Positions 1 through 8,425 of a stretch of DNA of 50,950 nt are shown here, in pieces (the first letter of the stretch is position 1; the number at the start of each line of letters is the position of its first letter). The position numbers were made by a program, and so were the translations under genes. Source of the stretch: Ferruginibacter sp. (GTDB lineage Bacteria; Bacteroidota; Bacteroidia; Chitinophagales; Chitinophagaceae); assembly GCA_025352695.1 (NCBI GenBank), contig JANXSK010000115.1, positions 1 to 50,950 on the forward strand. Direction: 5' to 3'. The notes beneath the pieces were generated by a model. The model did no database searches and was not told the origin of the DNA. It saw nothing but the letters and a program-made list of their open reading frames with translations.

Positions 1-83
1 TCTTTGTTAGAATCATCATGCTTGATAAAACCGAATCCTTTTTCAGAATTGAAAAACTTAACGGTGCCTAGTGTTTTGTCCAT
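1..83 (-). CDS. Cold-shock domain protein (CspA family), 3' part outside window
   Basis: Only the first 27 codons lie inside the window; the gene runs off the left edge. The start reads MDKTLGTVKFFNSEKGFGFI, which is the beginning of a cold-shock domain with the RNP1-type KGFGFI segment that stacks on single-stranded RNA or DNA. Proteins of this family are small cytoplasmic nucleic-acid chaperones that melt mRNA structure. A good flavobacterial-type promoter lies just upstream, so it is probably transcribed alone. Whether it is a single-domain Csp or a longer fusion cannot be decided from this fragment. Confidence 0.85.
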   Translation of the reverse strand, partial: MDKTLGTVKFFNSEKGFGFIKHDDSNK

Positions 84-115
84 TTTTTAAAATTGTATTG
101 TATTAAATTAAGTTG

Positions 116-149
116 CAAATATAAGTTTTTCTTTTAAATACAGCACAAA
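116..149 (-). promoter_or_regulatory. Promoter of the cold-shock gene
   Basis: On the minus strand TATATTTG (123 down to 116) matches the Bacteroidota -7 consensus TAnnTTTG exactly. A TTTG (149-146) lies 22 bases upstream, within the known 17-23 spacing. Transcription would start near 109, giving a leader of about 25 bases. Confidence 0.6.
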
Positions 150-177
150 TACTGCAATAAGTCTGTTTTTAATTAAA

Positions 178-882
178 TTAATGCTCTTTTACTTTAAAAT
201 AATTAACCATTTCATCATACGCCGCTTCTCCACCAGCAATATCTTTAATGATTTTACCTTTTTCCATCAATAAAATTCGGCTGCTTACTTCAGAAACATG
301 GTTAATATCATGACTGCTAACAATAATACACATCCGATGATCTGTTGCCAGTTGCTTTATCATTGCTACCAATCTTAACTGTGTGGTTGGATCTAAATTG
401 GCAAAAGGTTCATCCAGTATCAACAATTCCGGGTTAGTCAATAATGCCGCAACAATACCAATTTTAAACTGATTGCCTTTACTAAAATCTCGAATATATT
501 TACCTTTTTGTAAAATAGCATCATCAAAAAATACCTTGTAAGAATGTAAAAAGTCATCTACATCAGCTTTGGATAACTGATTGAGTTTTCCAACAAAATA
601 AAAATATTCTTCCGGGGTGAGATAGTCGATCAAAAATCCTTCATCAATATAAGCTGCTGTGTAACTTTTCCATTCTTCTGTAACTGTTACAAGGTTTCCT
701 TTGGATAATATTTCACCGCTACTGGCTCTTATAAGATCTAGTAATAAGCGAAAAAAGGTTGTTTTTCCTGCGCCATTATTACCAACAAGGCCTACTACTT
801 CACCGGCATAAATTTCTAATTGCGCTATATCAACAGCATCTATTCCTTTGTAGGTTTTCTTTAATTTTTTTATAAAAATCAT
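178..882 (-). CDS. ABC transporter ATP-binding protein
   Basis: A 234-residue ABC ATPase. Walker A is GNNGAGKTT (residues 34-42), Walker B is LLILDEP (153-159) and the switch histidine is in SSHD near 195. The signature motif is FSKGN (133-137) instead of LSGGQ; this degenerate form occurs in ATPases that partner ABC-2-like exporters. It is probably co-transcribed with the membrane protein gene 64 bases upstream (947-2422), whose family is typically paired with such an ATPase. The pair likely forms an exporter of unknown substrate in the inner membrane. No regulation is visible. Confidence 0.9.
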   Translation of the reverse strand: MIFIKKLKKTYKGIDAVDIAQLEIYAGEVVGLVGNNGAGKTTFFRLLLDLIRASSGEILSKGNLVTVTEEWKSYTAAYIDEGFLIDYLTPEEYFYFVGKLNQLSKADVDDFLHSYKVFFDDAILQKGKYIRDFSKGNQFKIGIVAALLTNPELLILDEPFANLDPTTQLRLVAMIKQLATDHRMCIIVSSHDINHVSEVSSRILLMEKGKIIKDIAGGEAAYDEMVNYFKVKEH

Positions 883-946
883 ACTATGGGTAGCTTTTTA
901 ATTTTAATGAATTGCTGTTATTATACGGATTAAAATAAACTCGTTA

Positions 947-2422
947 TCACCGTTCTCTAAATCCTTCCAGTATTTTGTGTTTACGGTTATTGAACTGCCC
1001 TACAAGCCAGTTAATAATAAGTTCGTTAAAAGCAAGACCTACTACACCCAAGGTGCTTATAAATAAAATGGCCGACCAAAAACCAATAAATTTATTCAGT
1101 AAATAAAATGCACCTACCGGTCCCAATGAAATTAGTAAAGATTGTAACCATTGTATCGCACCAATACCCTGAAAATTCATGCTGGAAGATTTGCTAAGGT
1201 TGAGGTATTTGTAATTGTAGGTAGCTGCGTAGATGGTAACAAATGAGTTAACACCTATGCTGTACAAAAATGCAGCTAACTGAATAGGTAAAATTTGCCA
1301 GCCCATAAATCCATAAAGACTTGCAATTAAAAATTGTAAAGAACAAACAGTTACAAACAATAAAAACTTTGCTTTTATGTACTGTTTCATGTTGATATTG
1401 TAACTCATCATACCATCAAAATGACTGCTTTGCCAGGCAAATAAAAACTGGCCGTAATTGCTGATAAATAATCCTGTGATAAATAAAGCAAAAAGAAACA
1501 ACATCGTATAGTTGCCTGTTTGCAAGTATTTTGGATAAAATATAAAACCATACAATAAAATTACGCCTGATAAAATGATTAGTGATTTTGGTCGTTTATT
1601 TCTAAAGATGAGTTTAAGGTCCAGTGAAATCATTTCTCCTACATCACCATATTTATCCAGAAAAGCATAATTCTTACTTACTTTCATTTTTCGGTGGCTT
1701 ACCAACTCTTCAATATATAGATGACTTTTTAAGTAATTGTTGTTAAGCCTAAAAGTCATTGTTGCCAGTGCTAAAGGAAATACAAATAACCAGGGATGAT
1801 TCAACAGATCTACAAATAAATTTGATGAAGTTGATTCGAAAGAAAAATTTTTAAAATAATCAAACGCTTTTAGTATGGCAATTACAAGTATGATGGAAAA
1901 AAACCACCAGCTACTGTTAATCGATTTTCTTTTTATGTACATATTTAAAAAATGATTGTTAACCACCAACGCAAACATAGATATCAAAAAACAGTTAGTG
2001 GCAACAGCACCGTAAGCAGGCAATATTTCTACCACTGCAAAAGGAATAAAAACAAACAACGGTAAAATGTTAATGATGTGTATTAAGGAACGCACATTTA
2101 AAAAGCGCAACATACTATTGCGTTTAATATTTTGGGTAAGGTAGGGTTGAATGCTGAGCGAGGGGAGTTCCTGCAATTGGAAACGAAATAATAATCCTAC
2201 CAAAAAATAATAAATAATGTACGAACAAAATAAAACAATAGGGTCTTTACCTGGCATTGATTCTTTTAAGATAAAGGGTAAAAACACACCAAGTCCGGCT
2301 ATTTCTAAAAAAATAAGTAAGTAGAAAATGCCTAAAATTATTTGAAGAGCCAGGCTTTTGTTGGTATTGCGTGCCCTCCAAAAGCTATGCCATTGATGGG
2401 ATAGATAACTTGACATTTTCAT
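947..2422 (-). CDS. DUF5687-like ABC transporter permease
   Basis: A 491-residue protein with about 10-12 hydrophobic segments and positively charged loops. It resembles the DUF5687 family, found in Bacteroidota next to ABC ATPases and thought to be the membrane half of an exporter. The ATPase gene follows immediately downstream. Two start codons are possible: the first ATG (MKMSS) at 2422 and another two codons in, at 2416. No classical permease motif identifies a substrate. The family call rests on overall appearance and context, so the transporter role is inference. Confidence 0.75.
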   Translation of the reverse strand: MKMSSYLSHQWHSFWRARNTNKSLALQIILGIFYLLIFLEIAGLGVFLPFILKESMPGKDPIVLFCSYIIYYFLVGLLFRFQLQELPSLSIQPYLTQNIKRNSMLRFLNVRSLIHIINILPLFVFIPFAVVEILPAYGAVATNCFLISMFALVVNNHFLNMYIKRKSINSSWWFFSIILVIAILKAFDYFKNFSFESTSSNLFVDLLNHPWLFVFPLALATMTFRLNNNYLKSHLYIEELVSHRKMKVSKNYAFLDKYGDVGEMISLDLKLIFRNKRPKSLIILSGVILLYGFIFYPKYLQTGNYTMLFLFALFITGLFISNYGQFLFAWQSSHFDGMMSYNINMKQYIKAKFLLFVTVCSLQFLIASLYGFMGWQILPIQLAAFLYSIGVNSFVTIYAATYNYKYLNLSKSSSMNFQGIGAIQWLQSLLISLGPVGAFYLLNKFIGFWSAILFISTLGVVGLAFNELIINWLVGQFNNRKHKILEGFRER

Positions 2423-2768
2423 TATACAAGAGGTAGTTTATACAGTAAATATAAATAATAAAATCAGGTTAAATTTATTAAAAAGTGGATAGGTCAAGAA
2501 CGAGTTTTTATTAAATTTCTCAAAAATAGCTGTGCCAATTGTAATACTTGCCTTAATTTTAGTCGTAAAAAATTTCGATTTTTCGACCCTTTTTTTATAA
2601 CCAACTATGATAAGTAGTATCTAAATTAACCATAGATTTTATTGAAGTAAAGAGAAAATACAAGCCTTGGGCTAAGGTAATTTTGTGTTAACGTATATAA
2701 AATATTTCAATAAAAGAATGCAGTTTTTATGTGAAGATCAGGTTTGATATACACTACAATTAAATCAC
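2423..2768. other. Gene-free spacer between divergent genes
   Basis: About 350 bases of AT-rich sequence between the permease gene and the small plus-strand gene. I see no conserved reading frame, strong hairpin or repeat. It probably holds promoters for both directions, but only the one at 2769-2801 is clear. Confidence 0.5.
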
Positions 2769-2801
2769 TTGCAAATATGACCCTGAATTAGCGTACATTT
2801 G
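2769..2801 (+). promoter_or_regulatory. Promoter of the small gene at 2815
   Basis: TTG (2769-2771), 22 bases, then TACATTTG (2794-2801), an exact match to TAnnTTTG. The predicted start of transcription, around 2808, leaves only a very short leader before the ATG at 2815. Confidence 0.55.
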
Positions 2802-2814
2802 CAAAAATTTTATT

Positions 2815-3084
2815 ATGATAAACGAAGTAATCGCAAAATTTATCGAAGGCGGGCATCTTGCAAAAAATCCTGTTAAGATTGAGTTTAAGAAAAGAAATAC
2901 CATCCTTGGAATTTTTGTTCAATCACCAGATTATGAAGACCTGAAATCAAAAAACTTCTGGCGCATCGTTTCTGAAACTAATTTTAAAGAGTGGAGAGAA
3001 TCGCATGATAACAAATTAGCTAAAATTTTCAGCGGTGCAGAATTTAATCGCATCACGTTGCCCAAGCAAGTTGCGGTAGTATAA
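2815..3084 (+). CDS. Small conserved-looking protein of unknown function
   Basis: Encodes 89 residues, rich in Lys, Glu and aromatic residues, with no signal peptide or membrane segment, so it should be cytoplasmic. I do not recognise the family. The central part (GIFVQSPDYEDLKSKNFWRI) looks like a compact folded domain rather than a chance frame. The gene has its own consensus promoter immediately upstream and a strong terminator downstream, which supports a real monocistronic unit. Function unknown. Confidence 0.7.
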   Translation: MINEVIAKFIEGGHLAKNPVKIEFKKRNTILGIFVQSPDYEDLKSKNFWRIVSETNFKEWRESHDNKLAKIFSGAEFNRITLPKQVAVV

Positions 3085-3195
3085 ATTTTGTATGCATTTT
3101 AATGTAAATTAATTACAACATAAATAATATTAGAGGTATTCGATTCAAATAAAAACTGCCACCGTATTTAAGTTAGTAATATAAAATATTTTAAT

Positions 3196-3230
3196 AAAAA
3201 AAGTCCAACATTACAAGTTGGACTTTTTTT
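3196..3230. terminator. Bidirectional terminator
   Basis: AAGTCCAAC (3201-3209) pairs perfectly with GTTGGACTT (3217-3225). The stem is flanked by a run of A on the left and T on the right, so it can end both the plus-strand small gene and the convergent minus-strand gcvP. Confidence 0.9.
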
Positions 3231-3244
3231 AGTGTTTTAATTTT

Positions 3245-6121
3245 TTATGCGTATGCTTCAATGGGCTCGCAAGTACAAATTAAATTTCTATCACCGTAAG
3301 TATTATTAACCCTACTGATACTTGGCCAAAATTTATTTTCTTTTACATAAGGCAAAGGAAAAGCAGCCACAGTTCTTGAATAAGATTTGTTCCACTCATC
3401 AGCACAAATTACATGTTGCGTGTGTGGAGCATGCTTTAACACATTGTCTTTTTTATCTTCTTTGCCTTCTTCAATAGCTTTTATCTCATTGTAAATACCA
3501 ATCAAAGCATCGCAAAAACGATCAAGCTCAGCTTTGTCCTCGCTTTCAGTTGGTTCTATCATCAAAGTTCCTGCTACCGGAAAAGAAAGGGTAGGCGCAT
3601 GAAATCCATAATCCATTAATCTTTTGGCAACATCCTCTGCCTCAATACCAGCGCTGATTTTAAATGGACGCAGGTCAACAATGAATTCGTGCGCAGCAGT
3701 ACCATTTTTGCCCGTGTATAGAATTTTATAGTATTTCTCTAATCTTATCTTCATGTAATTGGCATTCAAAATAGCATTCGCTGTGGCATTGCGAAGGCCA
3801 TTTGCTCCCAGCATTTTTATGTACGCATAACTGATTAGTAGAATACTGGCGCTTCCATAAGGAGCTGCGCTTACAGCATGTATGCTGGATGTTTTACTGG
3901 CGATGTTAACATGGCCGGGCAAATACGGAACCAATTGAGAAGCTACGCAAATTGGACCTACACCTGGTCCACCACCACCATGCGGAATGGCAAAAGTTTT
4001 ATGTAAATTTAGATGGCACACATCAGCACCAATCATACCCGGACTGGTAAGTCCAACCTGTGCGTTCATATTAGCGCCATCCATGTAAACCTGTCCACCG
4101 TATTCATGAATAGTGTTGCAAATTTCTATAATGCTTTCTTCAAATACACCGTGGGTAGATGGGTAGGTGACCATTAATGCCGCAAGGTCATTTTTATGTT
4201 CTTCAGCTTTTTCTTTTAAATCAGCTACATCTATATTACCTGCATCATCGCACTTGGTAACTACCACTTTCATGCCTGCCATTACTGCACTTGCAGGGTT
4301 TGTGCCATGTGCCGAAATTGGTATCAGTACTACATTGCGATGACTTTCACCTCTTGCAGCATGGTAAGCTCTGATGGTTAATAAACCGGCGTATTCGCCT
4401 TGTGCACCACTATTAGGTTGTATAGAGGTGGCAGCAAATCCTGTTATTTTACTTAAGTAATTTTCCAGTTCAGTAATTATTTCAAGATATCCAATTGTTT
4501 GATCTGCTGGTGCAAATGGATGCAGCCTGCTAAACTCCGGCCAACTTACAGGTATTAGTTCTGTAGCTGCATTTAACTTCATGGTGCAACTACCCAAACT
4601 TATCATCGAAATATTCAAACTAAGGTCTTTATTTTCTAAAAACTTTATGTACCGCATCATCTGACTTTCGCTGTGATGCGTATTAAAAACCGGATGTAAT
4701 AAAAAAGTAGTTGTTCGGGTTAATGTAGAAGGAATATTTACCAGCAAAGCATCTGCATCAAAACCTGCTGTTGCGGTATCAATGTTTATTGAACGGGTAA
4801 ATACATGTAATATATCTACAATGTCATTTTGAGAAGTAGTTTCATCTATTGAAATACCAAGGTGCTTTTCGTCAATAAAATGAAAATTCATTTCTTGTAA
4901 TGCTCCTAATTTTATTATCGAAGCAGCATTGGCAACACTAACTTTTAATGTATCAAAATAATATTCATTTACATTGCTAAAGCCAAGTTCATTCAATTCA
5001 TCACTCAATGTTTGTGCAAGTATGCTGATGCGTTTTGCAATATTTTTTAATCCTTCTGCACCATGATAAATGGCATACATCGCAGCCATATTACTCAACA
5101 GTGCCTGTGCGGTACAAATGTTGCTTGTAGCTTTTTCCCGGCGAATATGTTGTTCTCTTGTTTGAAGTGCCATCCGTAAACAACGATTGCCTTGCGCATC
5201 AACACTTACGCCAATTATTCTTCCAGGTATTGTTCTTTTAAATTCATCTTTGGTTGCAAAAAAGGCAGCATGTGGACCACCAAAGCCCATCGGTACGCCC
5301 AAGCGCTGAGAGGAACCAATAGCTACATCAGCACCCAATTCTCCAGGAGGAGTTAATAAAGTAAGTGCTAAAAGATCTGTAGCCATCACCACCATTACAT
5401 TTGCAGCATGTGCTTTAGTAATAAATTCACGGTAATCTTTAACTGCACCATCGCTATCGGGGTATTGCACAATGGCCCCAAAAAAGTCTTCATTGAATGA
5501 GGCTTGTTTAAAATCGCCCCATACTAGGTCAATGCCAATTGGTTCAGATCTTGTAATCAATATATCTTTTGTTTGTGAAAATATTTTTTCATCTACAAAA
5601 AACTTTGGGGCAGTAATATGATCGTGATCTTTATTTTTATGGTTAAACAACATGGCCATTGCTTCTGCGGCTGCTGTACCTTCATCTAATAAGCTTGCGT
5701 TGGCGATAGGTAAAGCAGTAAGGTCGCTTACTATTGTTTGGTAATTTAATAAACTTTCCAATCTGCCTTGCGAAATCTCTGCCTGGTAAGGAGTATATTG
5801 GGTATACCAACCTGGGTTTTCAAAAACATTTCTTAAAATTACAGAAGGAGTAATAGTATCATAATATCCTTGCCCGATATAACTTTTAAAAACCTTGTTT
5901 TTTGCAGCTACTTTTTTTAATTCGCTTAAATACTCAAACTCACTCATTGCAGCTGGTAAATCAAGATCCGTTTTTATCCTGATAGCATCAGGTATTGTTT
6001 TTCTAATCAGTTCTTCCAGACTATTTACACCGATTACTGATAACATAGCTTCTTTTTCCTGATTGTTTGTACCTATGTGCCTGCCTGAAAATTCATTCTG
6101 TTGTTGCTCGAAAATATTCAT
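3245..6121 (-). CDS. gcvP: Glycine dehydrogenase (decarboxylating), P protein of the glycine cleavage system
   Basis: About 958 residues, the full-length single-chain P protein. It decarboxylates glycine with pyridoxal phosphate and passes the aminomethyl group to the lipoyl H protein. The PLP lysine lies in NLHKTF near residue 700, followed by the glycine-rich [11 protein letters not shown] loop. The N-terminal region has the typical RHIGTN segment. An in-frame extension upstream to 6169 exists, but I chose the ATG at 6121 (MNIFEQQQ) because the family begins shortly before the RHIG motif. The T and H genes are not nearby. It ends at a shared bidirectional terminator. Confidence 0.97.
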   Translation of the reverse strand: MNIFEQQQNEFSGRHIGTNNQEKEAMLSVIGVNSLEELIRKTIPDAIRIKTDLDLPAAMSEFEYLSELKKVAAKNKVFKSYIGQGYYDTITPSVILRNVFENPGWYTQYTPYQAEISQGRLESLLNYQTIVSDLTALPIANASLLDEGTAAAEAMAMLFNHKNKDHDHITAPKFFVDEKIFSQTKDILITRSEPIGIDLVWGDFKQASFNEDFFGAIVQYPDSDGAVKDYREFITKAHAANVMVVMATDLLALTLLTPPGELGADVAIGSSQRLGVPMGFGGPHAAFFATKDEFKRTIPGRIIGVSVDAQGNRCLRMALQTREQHIRREKATSNICTAQALLSNMAAMYAIYHGAEGLKNIAKRISILAQTLSDELNELGFSNVNEYYFDTLKVSVANAASIIKLGALQEMNFHFIDEKHLGISIDETTSQNDIVDILHVFTRSINIDTATAGFDADALLVNIPSTLTRTTTFLLHPVFNTHHSESQMMRYIKFLENKDLSLNISMISLGSCTMKLNAATELIPVSWPEFSRLHPFAPADQTIGYLEIITELENYLSKITGFAATSIQPNSGAQGEYAGLLTIRAYHAARGESHRNVVLIPISAHGTNPASAVMAGMKVVVTKCDDAGNIDVADLKEKAEEHKNDLAALMVTYPSTHGVFEESIIEICNTIHEYGGQVYMDGANMNAQVGLTSPGMIGADVCHLNLHKTFAIPHGGGGPGVGPICVASQLVPYLPGHVNIASKTSSIHAVSAAPYGSASILLISYAYIKMLGANGLRNATANAILNANYMKIRLEKYYKILYTGKNGTAAHEFIVDLRPFKISAGIEAEDVAKRLMDYGFHAPTLSFPVAGTLMIEPTESEDKAELDRFCDALIGIYNEIKAIEEGKEDKKDNVLKHAPHTQHVICADEWNKSYSRTVAAFPLPYVKENKFWPSISRVNNTYGDRNLICTCEPIEAYA

Positions 6122-6430
6122 ATTGATATTTAATATTTGAAATTTATCTTTTACTATTTTTCCGGGCAAGTTGCAAAAATGATCATTGTTGCATCGCCCT
6201 CTTGTGCTATTTCAGCATTTGGTAACATTTACCCTTAAATGCTTGTTTAAGTATATTTTATTCTTTATGAATTTAAATGTTGAAAATAAAGCCCTTAACT
6301 GATTTTTTTACGATGCAAAATTACATGAAGACAACAATATTTAGTGTCATTATGTTCGTTACTTTGCAGTTGTGCAAAAATCAGGAATAAAGTTGTATAA
6401 AATCTTTCACAATACACCCTAACATCCATT

Positions 6431-6919
6431 ATGAGTGAAGAACTTTTAAGAGCCTGGGAAAAGAAATCGGGCGACAGGCAAAAATTATATAAGAATTATT
6501 TACACAGGGCGGATAAAAACACGGTGCTAAAAGCTTTGCCAGAATTAAATGAAGAAGCATTTAGTAAAATTGATTGTTTAAAATGTGGCAATTGCTGCAA
6601 AGGATATTCTCCCCGTTTAAAAACGCCAGATATTAAGCGAATTGCCAAACATTTAAAAATGAAGGAAGGTGATTTGATCAATACTTATTTAATAGTTGAC
6701 AAAGAAGGCGATTATGTAATGCGAACAGCACCTTGTCCATTTTTGGGAGAAGATAATTATTGTAGCATTTATGAAGTGCGGCCATCTGATTGTGCCCGCT
6801 TTCCCTACACGGATGAAGATGTATTATTAAAAAGGCAACCACTCACATTAAAAAATTCTACCTTTTGCCCTATTGTTTATTATGTGTTGGAGAAACTAAT
6901 GGCAGCTGCAAAGCAATAA
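6431..6919 (+). CDS. YkgJ-type cysteine cluster protein
   Basis: A 162-residue cytoplasmic protein with the CxxCGNCC cluster (CLKCGNCC) near residue 50, then CPFL, a CSIYEVRP segment and SDCARFP. This is the layout of the YkgJ / CxxCxxCC family (PF03692), predicted to bind zinc or an iron-sulfur cluster. The biochemical role of the family is not established. It stands alone between gcvP and a convergent metallo-hydrolase gene, so context gives no further clue. The 310-base spacer upstream has only imperfect -7-like sequences. Confidence 0.85.
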   Translation: MSEELLRAWEKKSGDRQKLYKNYLHRADKNTVLKALPELNEEAFSKIDCLKCGNCCKGYSPRLKTPDIKRIAKHLKMKEGDLINTYLIVDKEGDYVMRTAPCPFLGEDNYCSIYEVRPSDCARFPYTDEDVLLKRQPLTLKNSTFCPIVYYVLEKLMAAAKQ

Positions 6920-6948
6920 TCACCAGTAAATTATTCCAATTAAAAATG

Positions 6949-7848
6949 CTATCCATTAGTAAGTTCTTCATATGCGGCAGATAAAGGCCTGTCAATTCCA
7001 TCGCCTTTCCATTCGGGAGCACCGGGTATTTCGGTAGCTTTTATTATTTCTTCCTTTGTTTTACCTGCCTTAATCTTTGCAGCAGTAAACTCCAACACTT
7101 TACTTAAGTAATTCTTAAAAGCACCGATGTCTTTTTTGTTGACTACTATATCATATCCATCGGCAGCGTGGCCGCACACAAATATCGTTTTGTCGTTAAA
7201 AGTTTTATCAGCCTTATCCAGTACCTGTATCCAGCTTTTAATATTAGCACCTGCAGACCTGTCAACAAAAGGATGCCGCCTGTTAAATACGAGGTCGCCT
7301 GTGTGAACGATATTGGCATTTTTGAAATGTACAAAGCTGTCGCCGTTGGTATGCGCTGCACCAAAATAATGCATGGCTATTTCTTCTGTACCAACAGCCT
7401 GGCTCCATGTAGTAGCGTAAGTTTGGTTAGGATATAATTGCTGCTCTTCCGTCTTTTTTTCTTTGGCTACCCTTTCCTGGTTGGCTTTGCTGTTTTCATG
7501 CGCCAGTACATTTTTAACCAACCCTTTAAAAGAAATATTACCTGCCGTATGGTCGCCATGATGATGTGTATTGATCAGCAACTCAAAAGGAAGCAGGCTT
7601 CTTTTTTTCAACTCATCAATTAAATGTTGTGATTGTTCCGGAAATTGAGAGTCCACCACAGTCAAACCTTCTTTGCCAATCATAAACAATATTGTGCCGC
7701 CCTTTTCTGTAAATACTCCTATGGTATCAGTCAGCATTTTTATTTTCCAGGTAGGATCAGCTAATAACTGCGCCAATGTTTTATTACTTAAAAATGCCAG
7801 ACCTATTAAAGCAAGGCTACTATTGCGAATGAAGTTTCTGCGTTGCAT
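6949..7848 (-). CDS. Exported MBL-fold metallo-hydrolase
   Basis: A 299-residue metallo-beta-lactamase fold protein. The zinc motif HTHHHGDH is intact; later ligands are in GAAHTNGDS and FVCGHAADG, with GDLVF between them. The N-terminus MQRRNFIRNSSLALIGLAFL has a twin-arginine-like motif and a hydrophobic stretch ending near NKTLA, so it is probably exported by Tat to the periplasm. The substrate is unknown; related proteins include lactamase-like and quinoprotein-associated hydrolases. It is convergent with the YkgJ-type gene, with a 29-base gap. Confidence 0.85.
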   Translation of the reverse strand: MQRRNFIRNSSLALIGLAFLSNKTLAQLLADPTWKIKMLTDTIGVFTEKGGTILFMIGKEGLTVVDSQFPEQSQHLIDELKKRSLLPFELLINTHHHGDHTAGNISFKGLVKNVLAHENSKANQERVAKEKKTEEQQLYPNQTYATTWSQAVGTEEIAMHYFGAAHTNGDSFVHFKNANIVHTGDLVFNRRHPFVDRSAGANIKSWIQVLDKADKTFNDKTIFVCGHAADGYDIVVNKKDIGAFKNYLSKVLEFTAAKIKAGKTKEEIIKATEIPGAPEWKGDGIDRPLSAAYEELTNG

Positions 7849-7916
7849 GAGTGAATATTTTTGAGTTTAAAGTTACAATACATCCTCAAATAAAATAAAA
7901 AGTTTAAACTAAAGGA

Positions 7917-8142
7917 TTACAAGATTTTTTGTATCAGGATCTTTTTTAAAAAATCTTCTACTGGCTCATCAAAATAAACATGATCTTTAAACATGTTTTT
8001 TGCATTGCCAAACTTTGCTTTAGGAAGCATTGTATTTTTCTTATCCTTTTAGCTTTACTTAACCACTGACCTATAAAGTCAGCAACTCCAAGTTCAGGTC
8101 TGGCAGGGCTACCGGCTTGTTATATAAAATTAGATTATTCAT
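7917..8142 (-). pseudogene. DUF2281-type antitoxin remnant with two frameshifts
   Basis: Three frames join into one recognisable protein of about 75 residues. From the ATG at 8142, MNNLILYNKPVALPDLNLE; after a shift near 8086-8090, VADFIGQWLSKAKRIRK; after a second shift at the T5 run 8035-8039 (A5 on the coding strand), NTMLPKAKFGNAK and then DEPVEDF. This order (LY.KI..LP.DL..EV.DFI, then PKAGFGSAKG, then DFDEPLEDF) is typical of DUF2281 proteins, often VapB-like antitoxins beside PIN toxins. No toxin gene remains next to it. The family match is from memory of the motif. Confidence 0.6.
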
Positions 8143-8425
8143 AAAGTAAATCCTGTAAGACAAGTTTAGTTAAAAAAATTGATTGGTGACTTTTAGGAAT
8201 TCAAAGATTTATCGGTTTGTTCTATTTACAGCTGTATTCTATTCATAGAAATGTAATTGGTAAAATGCTACCGGCCAATGCATTGTTTAGATGTATAAAA
8301 TTAGAAGTATTGCCAGAGTGATACCTTTAGTTGCATAGCATGCTTGATGTTCTGGTTTCAAAGTGTATGGTGTGAAACCCCCGGACATAAACAAGTAAAG
8401 CCGCAAATTATTTAAAATATTGTTC

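Noticed and set aside
3125..3160. tRNA-like TTCGATTC stretch
   Set aside because: No acceptor or anticodon stem can be drawn around it; no tRNA was found in the window.
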